From assembly GCA_005222965.1 (NCBI GenBank), contig NJBG01000001.1:675533-739532 (forward strand): a DNA stretch of 64,000 nucleotides. The letters are read 5' to 3'. Source of the DNA: Candidatus Woesearchaeota archaeon B3_Woes. Lineage in GTDB: Archaea > Nanobdellota > Nanobdellia > Woesearchaeales > B3-WOES. How positions within the stretch are numbered: the stretch's first letter is position 1; every line of letters begins with the position of its first letter. The notes beneath the pieces are model-generated. The model saw only the letters and a program-made list of their open reading frames with translations, searched no databases and was not told the DNA's origin. Below are positions 52,072 to 59,987 of the stretch, piece after piece. Position numbers and translations under genes: made by a program.

Positions 52072-52686
52072 TTAAAGGTTTCGGAAAATATCCACTATAA
52101 CATCCTTCTCTTTAGAAACACTGCTTTCAGGATATTTTTTAGATTTTTTTTCTATTAATTTAAGATAATATTGGGCTTTTTCTAAATTATAAACTGATTT
52201 ATGTCTAATAACAATACCGCTTTTACCTATTTTTCCATTAAAAGACTTAATACAAGGCATTACAGACTCATGAATAGGATAAACAAACTTCACATTTTTA
52301 TTTTGAAATAACTTACATATACCCTGAACATATTTTTTATTATTAACAACAGTTTCCTGTACAAACCTATATCCTAAATAATCTCTATTTTTAACCAACT
52401 CTCTGATTTTCTCTAAATCCTTTTTACTAATAATCTCATCAGGATCTAACCACAATATCCACTCTTTTGTTGCCTTTGAAACAGAAAAATTACGAGCCTT
52501 GCTAAAATCATCACACCATTTAAAATCATAAACTTTTGAAGTATATTTCCTAGCTATTTCTTTAGAATTATCACTAGAACCAGTATCAACAACAACAATC
52601 TCATCAACATAATGGTTTAAATCTCTAAGAAATTCATCTAAAACCAATCCTTCATCCTTTACAATCATGCACAAGCTTATAGACAT
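52072..52686 (-). CDS. Family 2 glycosyltransferase, short
   Basis: A 204-residue GT-A enzyme: SISLCMIVKDE (2-12), IVVVDTGSSDNSKEIA (about 30-45) for nucleotide binding, and the metal motif WILWLDPDEII (about 76-86). The catalytic core is complete but short and lacks membrane helices. Relatives of this 'SPASM/WaaE-like' GT2 type add sugars to surface glycans. Between rpoE and a PIN gene; the ATG touches the PIN stop. Confidence 0.85.
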   Translation of the reverse strand: MSISLCMIVKDEGLVLDEFLRDLNHYVDEIVVVDTGSSDNSKEIARKYTSKVYDFKWCDDFSKARNFSVSKATKEWILWLDPDEIISKKDLEKIRELVKNRDYLGYRFVQETVVNNKKYVQGICKLFQNKNVKFVYPIHESVMPCIKSFNGKIGKSGIVIRHKSVYNLEKAQYYLKLIEKKSKKYPESSVSKEKDVIVDIFRNL

Positions 52687-52687
52687 T

Positions 52688-53074
52688 TTATTCCAAAGCC
52701 AAAAACTGCTTTTTCTTTAAAAAAATTATTTTAACACCTTTTTTCTTTAACCTTCTCTTAAGCTCTCTATCAGAAGTAGCTACAACAGTGTCTTTGTCAG
52801 ATTTTTTAACAATTGCATCATCAACATATCTTTTATCACTTTTTATCTTGCCAATTTCCTTTAATTTAATCAACTCTAAACCAATCTTAGCATTCTCTCT
52901 GTCCTTTACTTTACTTTTTTTATCTTCAATTATTTTATTTAACTCATCAATTGTTTTATCAATAATAAAAAATTTATATTGAAAATCAACCAAACATCTG
53001 ATTTCAGTGAATATATCTATCTTAAACTCCCCAGGAATCAACAAAAAGTTAGTATCCAGTATTACTTTTTTCAT
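52688..53074 (-). CDS. PIN-domain nuclease, VapC9/FCF1-like
   Basis: A 128-residue PIN domain. Acidic active-site residues are visible: Asp7 in VILDTNFLLI, Glu near 42 in IDELNKII, Asp near 92 in RYVDDAIV and Asp near 103-108 in DTVVATSDRELK. Archaeal stand-alone PIN proteins of this sort relate to eukaryotic Fcf1/Utp24, which cuts pre-rRNA. No antitoxin gene is adjacent. The start at 53074 avoids a longer frame that reads through tRNA-Ser. Confidence 0.85.
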   Translation of the reverse strand: MKKVILDTNFLLIPGEFKIDIFTEIRCLVDFQYKFFIIDKTIDELNKIIEDKKSKVKDRENAKIGLELIKLKEIGKIKSDKRYVDDAIVKKSDKDTVVATSDRELKRRLKKKGVKIIFLKKKQFLALE

Positions 53075-53112
53075 ATTAACATCAAACAAATAAGACTTTT
53101 TAAATCTATTGA

Positions 53113-53195
53113 CGCCAGGAGCAGGATTTGAACCTGCATATCCAAAGGAAAGGAGGGTTCGAGCCTCCCGCAATACCAAGTTATGCGATCCTGGC
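53113..53195 (-). tRNA. tRNA-Ser (CGA)
   Basis: Class II tRNA on the minus strand: acceptor GCCAGGA/TCCTGGC with G73, anticodon stem GGAGG/CCTCC with loop CTCGAAC (anticodon complement at 53159-53161), variable arm with a TTCC/GGA stem, and T-stem GCAGG/CCTGC. No intron; CCA not encoded. Confidence 0.96.
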
Positions 53196-53305
53196 ACATA
53201 ATCAATAAATATGTTTTTATTTATATACTTAACCAAACAACATAAAAAATAAAGCAAAACTATAAAAACTACTTTATTTTTTACTATTCTGGAATTGTAA
53301 ATTGC

Positions 53306-54376
53306 ATGGGGAATCTAATGAAAAAAGAAAATAAACTCGTAGCTATTGTCGGCCTAACAGGATCAGGTAAAACAATTGCTGCAAACTTCTTTGTAGAAAA
53401 AGGTTACAGATATCTAAGATTTGGACAAACAGTATTAGATGAAGTTAAAAAGAAAACAGGTCTTGTATCAAATCCTCAGTTAGAGCAGGAAATAAGAGAA
53501 CAATTAAGAGAAAAGCATGGAATGGATGCTCTAGCAAAACTAAATAAAAAAAAGATAGACAAACTTCTTAGAAAAGGAAACGTTGTTATTGATAATCTTA
53601 CATCTTGGTCTGAATATAAATTTCTTAGAAAAACATACAATAATTTTAAAGTTATATCAATCCAGGCTTCTCCTGAAATAAGGTATAAAAGATTAGAAGA
53701 GAGAAAAGAGATTGATCAAAAAATGATTAACAGACCTTTTTCAAAACAAGAAACTAAACAAAGAGATTACTCAGAGATTGAAAACACAGAAAAAGCAGGA
53801 CCAATAGCAATTGCAGACACAACACTAACAAATGAAACAACCAAACAAGATTTCCTGAATAAATTAGAAGATCTTTTCTCAAAAAAGAAAAAACAAAGAA
53901 TTGGTTGGGATGATTATTTTATGAAAATGGCTTTTTTAGCAGCAGAGAGAAGCACATGCCTAAGACGCCATGTTGGTGCTGTTATTGTGAAAAATAAAAG
54001 AGTTGTTGCAACAGGATACAATAGCGCTGTTAAAGGAGCAAAACACTGTATGGAAATTGGTTGTTTAAGAGATAAACTCAAAATCCCTTCTGGAACAGAC
54101 AAACATATTTGTAGAGCAATACACGCTGAACAAAACGCGATAATACAAGCAGCATTACATGGAACAAACATAGAAGGTTCAACAATCTACATGACTCACG
54201 ACACCTGTCCTGTATGCGCAAAAATGATAATAAATTCAGGAATAAAAGAAGTAATCAGCTGTAGTCAAAGAAAAGAAAGCGAATTTAAACAATTATTCAA
54301 AGAAACAGGCGTTAAATTTATAAAAATAGAAAAACCAAAAGGAATTGAAGATTTTGGTTATAAAGGCTTAAGATAA
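53306..54376 (+). CDS. P-loop NTPase fused to deoxycytidylate deaminase
   Basis: A 356-residue fusion. Residues 1-195 form a nucleotide-kinase-like domain with Walker A GLTGSGKT (16-23) and an NMP-kinase lid with Arg residues (about 130). Residues 200-356 are a zinc dCMP deaminase: HAEQNAI (His and catalytic Glu, about 273-279) and CPVCAKM (zinc Cys pair, about 298-304), with the CLRDKLKIPSG segment of dCMP deaminases. The layout matches yeast Dcd1 and bacterial AvcD/DcdV antiphage deaminases as well as a plain dTTP-supply enzyme. A second ATG lies four codons in. Confidence 0.88.
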   Translation: MGNLMKKENKLVAIVGLTGSGKTIAANFFVEKGYRYLRFGQTVLDEVKKKTGLVSNPQLEQEIREQLREKHGMDALAKLNKKKIDKLLRKGNVVIDNLTSWSEYKFLRKTYNNFKVISIQASPEIRYKRLEERKEIDQKMINRPFSKQETKQRDYSEIENTEKAGPIAIADTTLTNETTKQDFLNKLEDLFSKKKKQRIGWDDYFMKMAFLAAERSTCLRRHVGAVIVKNKRVVATGYNSAVKGAKHCMEIGCLRDKLKIPSGTDKHICRAIHAEQNAIIQAALHGTNIEGSTIYMTHDTCPVCAKMIINSGIKEVISCSQRKESEFKQLFKETGVKFIKIEKPKGIEDFGYKGLR

Positions 54377-54397
54377 AATAAAAATATTCAGATTAAT

Positions 54398-55111
54398 ATG
54401 GATGTCCAAGAATTAGGAAAATATCAAGAAGTTCAAGGGATAGCAAAAAGTACAATAGATTATTTAAGTGGCTTTATCCAAAAAGAAGTAAGTGAATCAG
54501 ATATTTCTCATGCTGCGAACGAACACATGAAAAGAAAAGGAGCATCTTCCTTTTGGTATCATGGGGTAGGATCCATTATTTTAGTCGGAAAAAGAACAAT
54601 ATTATCTATATCTGGTAGAGAATATGAACCGTCTGATAAAAAAGTTAGTATGGACGACTTAGTTACTGTGGATCTTGGCCCCGAGATAAATTCCTATTGG
54701 GGTGATTTCGCAAGATCATTTGTAATTGCAAATGGAGCAGTTGTTAATACAACAGGACCAGATTATTCAGATAAAGTAAAAGAATTATTTGATGGAATAA
54801 GTATTGAACAAAAATTACATAAAAGATTACAAGAGGTAGCAATCCCTGAAATGACATTTGAAGAATTATACCACATCATGAATGAAGCAATAACACATTT
54901 AGGATTTGTTAATTTAGATTTTAATGGAAATTTAGGACACAGTATTGAAAAAGATAAAGATGAGAGAGAATATCTTGAAAGTGGTTGTAGAACAAGATTA
55001 AGAGACAAATTTTTTACATTCGAACCCCACATCAAAAAAGCAAATGGATTATTTGGATATAAGATGGAAGATATATATTACTTCTTAGATGGAAATTTAC
55101 AAAGAATATAA
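54398..55111 (+). CDS. M24-family metallopeptidase (aminopeptidase P/MetAP fold)
   Basis: A 237-residue pita-bread fold protein. All five metal ligands are visible: Asp in VTVDLGP (about 92), Asp in WGDFARSF (about 103), His in LGHSIEKD (about 186), Glu in FTFEPHIKK (about 213) and Glu in KMEDIYYF (about 228). There is no N-terminal creatinase domain. Xaa-Pro or other N-terminal peptide cleavage is likely; it is not the usual archaeal MetAP. 21 bp after the deaminase gene. Confidence 0.85.
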   Translation: MDVQELGKYQEVQGIAKSTIDYLSGFIQKEVSESDISHAANEHMKRKGASSFWYHGVGSIILVGKRTILSISGREYEPSDKKVSMDDLVTVDLGPEINSYWGDFARSFVIANGAVVNTTGPDYSDKVKELFDGISIEQKLHKRLQEVAIPEMTFEELYHIMNEAITHLGFVNLDFNGNLGHSIEKDKDEREYLESGCRTRLRDKFFTFEPHIKKANGLFGYKMEDIYYFLDGNLQRI

Positions 55112-55136
55112 AGCAATCATAAAAATAAAGAATTAA

Positions 55137-55297
55137 TGCTCCTAAGGGGATTTGAACCCCTGTCTCAGGCTTTTTCTAACAGATTATGCGAGCGTTTAGC
55201 GAGCAAGTGTGGCTTTATGCCGCACCTTGCGTGTCAACCGCGCGTAACCAGTTGTTGCGAGAAGCCTACATGCTTGACCGGACTACACTATAGGAGC
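55137..55297 (-). tRNA. tRNA-Glu (CTC) with an 86-nt intron at 37/38
   Basis: Minus strand: acceptor GCTCCTA/TAGGAGC with A73, anticodon stem TAGGC/GCCTG, loop TTCTCG plus A after splicing (anticodon complement 55259-55261), T-stem AGGGG/CCCCT. The intron is 55172-55257. A strict bulge-helix-bulge forms: TTCT/AGAA central helix, bulges CG^C and AA^A, intron stem AACA/TGTT. The intron itself folds into a long imperfect stem (GCAAG-GTG-x-GGC with its complement). Confidence 0.96.
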
Positions 55298-55346
55298 GCG
55301 TAAATCTTTTGTGCAATGCCAAACCCCATAGAATAATTTATTAAAA

Positions 55347-55460
55347 TCAACAATTGTATTTTGTGTCATCATTGCCATCATGTTTATGCCCACACTTTAA
55401 ACATATATGTATTGTTAAAAAATGTGGATGCATGTGGCTCTCACATTTTGGACATCGCAT
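55347..55460 (-). CDS. Small zinc-ribbon protein
   Basis: A 37-residue protein with C-x2-C (CPKC, 3-6) and C-x2-C-x-H (CLKCGH, 20-25), enough for one zinc site, plus a His-rich middle and acidic end. A minus-strand TATA element (about 55493-55502) and AAAGGT before the ATG support expression. Function unknown; the opposite-strand frame has no recognisable features. Confidence 0.6.
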   Translation of the reverse strand: MRCPKCESHMHPHFLTIHICLKCGHKHDGNDDTKYNC

Positions 55461-55517
55461 AGTAATACCTTTTAATTGTTATCATAATAATCATTTATAT
55501 ACTTTTTGCTTTAGAAA

Positions 55518-56072
55518 TCAGTTTTTAATAAACTCACCAAACTTCCTAAATACCTGTGCTCTTTGGGAAAACTGGTTCTTTTCTTCCAAACTCATGTCTG
55601 ATATTGTTTTGTCCCTTCCTTCTGGAATAAATATTTTATCATAAGGCATAGTTTCTTTATCTTCATTATAAATTTTTGTTGCTATCTTCCCTTTCATAAC
55701 ACCTTCAAATAAATTAGGTTCTTTTCCAGGTTCACAAAAAGCCGCTATTGTTTTAAAATAAGCTTTCCTTGATTCATTTTCTAATAATTTAAAGATTCCT
55801 TTGAAACCTATTGTATTAATAACAAATTTAGGCAAGGCCCCTGGAAAATTATTGTAAGCATCAAAAAATAAACCAGTGTCCTCCAAAATGATTGGTTTAT
55901 TTAATCTATCTGCTAATTTTTTAGCAGCATTTCTTGCTATAATATCAATACTTTCATCATGGTTCTCTTCATATTCTATTTCCAAATGTTCCAATTCAAT
56001 AGGGTAATCTTTTAGAATATCCTTAACCTCTTCAAATTTATGTTTGTTTGTTGTTACAAAATAAACTTTCAT
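55518..56072 (-). CDS. Non-canonical purine NTP pyrophosphatase (RdgB/HAM1)
   Basis: A 184-residue enzyme that hydrolyses ITP, XTP and dITP to keep them out of nucleic acids. VTTNKHKFEEV (6-16) is the signature start, EDTGLFFDA (about 63-71) and the FPGALPKFV turn follow, and RAQVFRKFGEFI closes the fold. Third gene of a Nudix-Ppx-RdgB operon with 4-nt overlaps. Confidence 0.95.
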   Translation of the reverse strand: MKVYFVTTNKHKFEEVKDILKDYPIELEHLEIEYEENHDESIDIIARNAAKKLADRLNKPIILEDTGLFFDAYNNFPGALPKFVINTIGFKGIFKLLENESRKAYFKTIAAFCEPGKEPNLFEGVMKGKIATKIYNEDKETMPYDKIFIPEGRDKTISDMSLEEKNQFSQRAQVFRKFGEFIKN

Positions 56073-56971
56073 TCTATCAAACCATGAACATATTGTATCT
56101 CATCTGGATAAATTATCTTAGAATCTAATCTATCTACAATAGAAGAATAAACCTCTAACCCGATTACAAAATTATTAGCATAACCAGGATCTACTGGATA
56201 ATTAGCAGCTAAATTTTTAACTCCAATATCTTTCAATCCTTCTTTATACTCCTTATACTTTTGAACAGAAAACTTAATTGGATGTTCTTTTACATCACTC
56301 TCTTCAAAATCAGCTCTAGTTAATTCTTTTTGTTTAAGAGTAAATGCCAAAACACCTGTTAAGAATATTGAATCTACTTTTAAATCAGGATGAGAATTAA
56401 AAACAGCATCAACTTGTTTTCTAAGAAATTCTTGAGCATTTCCCCACGCTTCTTTATTATTAAAATCATCTTGTTCATAAGATTCTTTTAAGAATTCTTG
56501 ATTAATTTTATTAACACCTAAAGGCAAAAGAAAATGTTTCATCTCATTATTTTTAAAAACAATTACTTCTGTACTTCCACCTCCAACATTAGCAGCTGCA
56601 AAATCTCCATCAACTAACCCAGCATACGCTTTTCCAAGTAATTTACCTTCTTCTTCATGGGTTATAATTCTAATATCAATATCTGTTTCCTCTTTTAATT
56701 TATCAATAAAATGACTTGAATTTTCTGCTTTTCTTAATGCATCAGTCCCTATAATCTTTGTTGTTGAAACACCCTCTTTATTATTTATATCCAAACAACC
56801 TTTTATATAATCTAAAGCTCTTGTTATCCCTTTTTCATCCAAAAGATTAGTCTTTAATACATCCTCTCCTATCTTAATTGAACTCTCTCTTCTAAAAAAT
56901 ACCTCTTTTTTACCCTCAAAAATATAGTGCTTAATACTTTTTGTACCTATATCTATTATTGATGTCCTCAT
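56069..56971 (-). CDS. Ppx/GppA phosphatase-family protein
   Basis: A 300-residue actin/Hsp70-fold enzyme. Phosphate 1 motif IDIGTKSIKHYIF (6-18; Thr/Lys instead of the usual Ser/Asn), the IIGTDALRKA segment (about 72-81), EEEGKLLGKA with the catalytic Glu (about 105-114) and phosphate 2 ANVGGGSTEV (about 126-135). The C-terminal polyphosphate-binding region is shortened. It likely hydrolyses polyphosphate or (p)ppGpp-like substrates. Confidence 0.85.
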   Translation of the reverse strand: MRTSIIDIGTKSIKHYIFEGKKEVFFRRESSIKIGEDVLKTNLLDEKGITRALDYIKGCLDINNKEGVSTTKIIGTDALRKAENSSHFIDKLKEETDIDIRIITHEEEGKLLGKAYAGLVDGDFAAANVGGGSTEVIVFKNNEMKHFLLPLGVNKINQEFLKESYEQDDFNNKEAWGNAQEFLRKQVDAVFNSHPDLKVDSIFLTGVLAFTLKQKELTRADFEESDVKEHPIKFSVQKYKEYKEGLKDIGVKNLAANYPVDPGYANNFVIGLEVYSSIVDRLDSKIIYPDEIQYVHGLIE

Positions 56972-57471
56972 TTCCCAAACTCTTCTAATCTGTATTCTCC
57001 TTCCTCTTCAGTCATCTTTATTTTATGTAAATCCACTTTACTATCTTTTAACAAGAATTCTTTTATCATTGATAAATCACTCGGAATTATTTTTGTATTT
57101 TTTAATTCATTAATATCAAACCATTGCAACTCTCCTTCTTTTGTAGCCTGTATATTTGTATGTAATGGCTTTAATTTACAAACATATATCATAAGATGAG
57201 CGACCTTATCATCTTTATTATGGATAATTTCAGAAGCAATACCCCTAAACCCTTCAAATTCACAATCTAAATCTGTTTCTTCTTTTATTTCTCTTAAAGC
57301 AGTCTGTTCAGGGTGCTCTCCAAACTCTATTTTACCACCAGGCATACTCCAAAATCCAACATAAGGAGGCGTAACCCTTTTTATCAAAAGAATTTTATTA
57401 TCATTAGTAATCCCACTAATAACTATACTAATAAGCTTATTATAATTTTTTCTTGAAGTTTCTTCCCCCAT
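56968..57471 (-). CDS. Nudix hydrolase
   Basis: A 167-residue pyrophosphohydrolase with a complete Nudix box: GGKIEFGEHPEQTALREIKE then ETDL (about 46-69). Substrate likely an oxidised or activated nucleotide; genes for two other nucleotide house-cleaning enzymes follow with ATGA overlaps. The start at 57471 is chosen because an earlier in-frame ATG at 57534 lies inside tRNA-Ala. Confidence 0.9.
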   Translation of the reverse strand: MGEETSRKNYNKLISIVISGITNDNKILLIKRVTPPYVGFWSMPGGKIEFGEHPEQTALREIKEETDLDCEFEGFRGIASEIIHNKDDKVAHLMIYVCKLKPLHTNIQATKEGELQWFDINELKNTKIIPSDLSMIKEFLLKDSKVDLHKIKMTEEEGEYRLEEFGK

Positions 57472-57478
57472 TTTAAAA

Positions 57479-57564
57479 TGGACCCACCGGGAATTTCGTA
57501 ATATATATCGAACCCGGAATCTCACCCAAGCCAAGGGCGTATTTTACCATTAAACTATGGGCCC
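57479..57564 (-). tRNA. tRNA-Ala (GGC) with a 14-nt intron in the T-loop
   Basis: Minus strand: acceptor GGGCCCA/TGGGTCC contains the G3-U70 pair that marks tRNA-Ala; anticodon stem CGCCC/GGGTG with loop TTGGCTT (anticodon complement 57530-57532). The T-stem CCGGG/CCCGG is intact but the loop is 21 nt. Removing 57493-57506 leaves TTCGATT, a normal T-loop. Helix TTCG/CGAA with bulges AT^A and AT^T forms the splicing motif at exactly these sites. Mature length 72; A73; CCA not encoded. Confidence 0.93.
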
Positions 57565-57653
57565 TGTAATTAAATCAATTACACTATCTTTAAAAACATT
57601 TCTACTTTATCATAAATTATATAAACCTACAATCTTTACTTTTAATTAGAAAA

Positions 57654-58904
57654 ATGGAAAAAATAAACCCGCACGAAAATGCGAAGAACATTATAAAGAA
57701 AGCATCAGAAATAATAAATTTAGAAGAATGGAAAACTAATATTCTATTAAATCCTCAAAGAGAAATAAGTGTTTCATTTCCAGTTAAAATGGATGATGAT
57801 ACAATAAAATTATTTAAAGGTTATAGAGTCCAACACAACAACTCAAGAGGACCATACAAAGGAGGGATAAGATACCATTGGGACGTTGATTTAGATGAAG
57901 TTAGGGCTCTTGCAACATGGATGAGCATCAAATGCGCAGTAGTAGACATTCCTTTAGGCGGCGGAAAAGGGGGTGTTGTTTGTAATCCAAAAGAAATGTC
58001 AGAAAAAGAATTAGAAAGAATGACAAGGGCATTTACAAGAGCAATTGCATATAATATTGGTCCCGATAAAGATATTCCAGCACCAGATGTTTATACAAAT
58101 TCTCAAATTATGGATTGGATGGTAGATGAATATGCTAAAACAACAAAAAAACAACCAAAAGATGTTTTAGGAGTTGTTACAGGTAAATCCTTAGAAAATG
58201 GAGGATCAATCGGAAGAGACACAGCAACAGCAAGAGGTGCTCAATTTGTATTAAGGGAATCTATTGAAAAAGGTTATACATCATTAAAAGAATTAAAAAA
58301 TGCAAGTGTTGTTGTCCAAGGATTCGGAAATGCAGGATTTAACTTTGCAAAACTATTACACGAAGATAAATGTAAAATAATTGCTGTTTCTGATTCAAAA
58401 GGAGGGATCTTTAACAAAGAAGGATTAAACCCAGAAGAAGTTTTAGAATATAAAAAAAGGAATAAAACAGTTATAGGCTTTCCAAACTCAACTGAATTAT
58501 CAAATGAAGAAGTCCTAGAACTAGAATGTGATATTCTAGCACCAAGCGCCTTAGGAAATGTTATAACAAAAGAAAACGCAGACAAACTAAACACAAAAAT
58601 TATAGTTGAATTGGCAAATGGCCCAATTACACAAGAAGCAGATAATACCATCTATAAAAAAAGCATAGTTGTTCTACCAGATATTCTAGCCAATGCAGGA
58701 GGTGTAACTGTTTCATCATATGAATGGCAGCAGAATCTAGTAAATGAAAAATGGGATGCTGAAAAAGTTGATACAATGTTAGAAAAAACAATGAGAACAA
58801 ACGCTTTAACTGTTTTAGAAACAGCAAAAAAACATAATACAAATAACAGAGTTGGAGCCTATATTTTAGCAATAAATAGAATCTCAGAAAAACTTACTTC
58901 TTAG
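57654..58904 (+). CDS. gdhA: Glutamate dehydrogenase
   Basis: A 416-residue enzyme linking glutamate and 2-oxoglutarate plus ammonia. The substrate site has KGGIRYHWDV (about 63-72) and the catalytic Lys in PLGGGKGGVV (about 101-110); the dinucleotide-binding fold has VVVQGFGNAGFNFAKLL (about 218-234). NAD or NADP preference is not certain. A TATA element (TTATATAA, about 57615) precedes the gene; the end overlaps the convergent histone gene by 11 nt. Confidence 0.97.
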   Translation: MEKINPHENAKNIIKKASEIINLEEWKTNILLNPQREISVSFPVKMDDDTIKLFKGYRVQHNNSRGPYKGGIRYHWDVDLDEVRALATWMSIKCAVVDIPLGGGKGGVVCNPKEMSEKELERMTRAFTRAIAYNIGPDKDIPAPDVYTNSQIMDWMVDEYAKTTKKQPKDVLGVVTGKSLENGGSIGRDTATARGAQFVLRESIEKGYTSLKELKNASVVVQGFGNAGFNFAKLLHEDKCKIIAVSDSKGGIFNKEGLNPEEVLEYKKRNKTVIGFPNSTELSNEEVLELECDILAPSALGNVITKENADKLNTKIIVELANGPITQEADNTIYKKSIVVLPDILANAGGVTVSSYEWQQNLVNEKWDAEKVDTMLEKTMRTNALTVLETAKKHNTNNRVGAYILAINRISEKLTS

Positions 58905-59109
58905 CAGCTAGCTTAATATCCCCTTCATGAACAGTTTTTCTTCCAGAATGCTTTGCTATTTCAACAGCTCTTGAAGCTATCTCCAAACTTATATCTTTTA
59001 CAATATCAGACAGAGCATTAACAGCAGATGCAGATACTCTTCTAGCACCAGAATTCATCATAATTCTTGCAACTGTCGCTTTAGGAATTGTACTTGTTTT
59101 TCTTTGCAT
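58894..59109 (-). CDS. Archaeal histone
   Basis: A 71-residue histone-fold protein: IPKATVARIMMNSGARRVSA (8-27) with RVS loop, the central helix, and the SGRKTVHEGDIKLAAKK end including the RKTV/T-loop. Length is near the usual 66-69, so no extra tail. It wraps DNA as dimers and hypernucleosomes. Single copy in the window. Confidence 0.97.
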   Translation of the reverse strand: MQRKTSTIPKATVARIMMNSGARRVSASAVNALSDIVKDISLEIASRAVEIAKHSGRKTVHEGDIKLAAKK

Positions 59110-59144
59110 TTTTCCACCTAATCTAATTTTTATTAAGTATTTAT

Positions 59145-59885
59145 TTAAAGTTTTTGTTTTTCAAAATCAGAAACAGCCTTTTCAAAATCATCCTTCCCAA
59201 AATCAGGCCAAAGTTTCTTTGTAAAATATAAACTTGAATTTTTAGAATCCCATAACAATAATCCAACTGATTTTTGCTTTAATCCATTTTTTATTATCAA
59301 ATCAGGAGGTAAAAAATCCGATGCATAAATATTAGATTTAATATTATCTCTATTTATTGCATCCAAACCAATTTTTTCAGTCTTTGCCTGCATAGCTAAG
59401 ATCTTACAAGCATCAACAATCTCATCCTGACCATTATAATTAATACAAAAATTTACAAAAAAACCATCATAATCTTTAGTTACATCTAAAAGTTTTTTTA
59501 TTGGCTCTACAACTCTGCCAGGCAAATCATACCACTTACCAAAAGTAGAAATCTTTATATGATTTTGTTGAATAAATTCAGATTCAGCCAATTCATTAAA
59601 TAATTCTATCAAAGAATCCACCTTCATAGAAAAATGCTCAAGATTTTTCATATCAGAAGGCAAAACATAGATTGTTAAGATAGGTATTTTAAGCTTTATC
59701 TGAGATCTTATAGTGTTTCTTATAATAAGATTGCATTTTTTATAAGCATCATCAAGACTTTTCTTATTATTTTCAGCCCAGGGTATAACTCCTTCTGTTG
59801 TTATAGCAACATGATGAGCCCTAACTTTAATACCTTCTTTCTCTTCATTTTTTAATAGTTCTGAAAATTTATCAAGTATAGCCAT
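59145..59885 (-). CDS. Diverged cis-prenyltransferase (UppS-like)
   Basis: A 246-residue protein matching undecaprenyl diphosphate synthase in order: HHVAITTEGVIPWAENN (24-40) where canonical enzymes have HVAIIMDGNGRWA, NYNGQDEI for NYGGRxEI, and GLLLWDSKNSSLYFTKKLWPDF (split over about 207-228) at the end. The catalytic D-G-N-G-R-W and the R-x-G-x-E substrate motif are replaced. It may be a separate DPANN type with altered chemistry or a non-catalytic partner, as for eukaryotic NgBR. Fold assignment is firm. Confidence 0.8.
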   Translation of the reverse strand: MAILDKFSELLKNEEKEGIKVRAHHVAITTEGVIPWAENNKKSLDDAYKKCNLIIRNTIRSQIKLKIPILTIYVLPSDMKNLEHFSMKVDSLIELFNELAESEFIQQNHIKISTFGKWYDLPGRVVEPIKKLLDVTKDYDGFFVNFCINYNGQDEIVDACKILAMQAKTEKIGLDAINRDNIKSNIYASDFLPPDLIIKNGLKQKSVGLLLWDSKNSSLYFTKKLWPDFGKDDFEKAVSDFEKQKL

Positions 59886-59987
59886 TTCATTATAAATAAG
59901 TAGTTAAAACTTATAAATATTATGCATTTTGTTAAATATAAGTAGTAAAAACAAATCTTTATAAATATCATTTATTGTTGTAAAATT

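Noticed and set aside
52688-53257. Longer PIN-domain protein starting at 53257
   Set aside because: The extra 61 codons are the read-through of tRNA-Ser; the PIN pattern begins at the ATG at 53074.
55354-55644. 96-codon plus-strand frame with many Cys and His
   Set aside because: The Cys/His codons are the mirror of the minus-strand zinc-ribbon gene, and the second half runs over the RdgB gene on the other strand.
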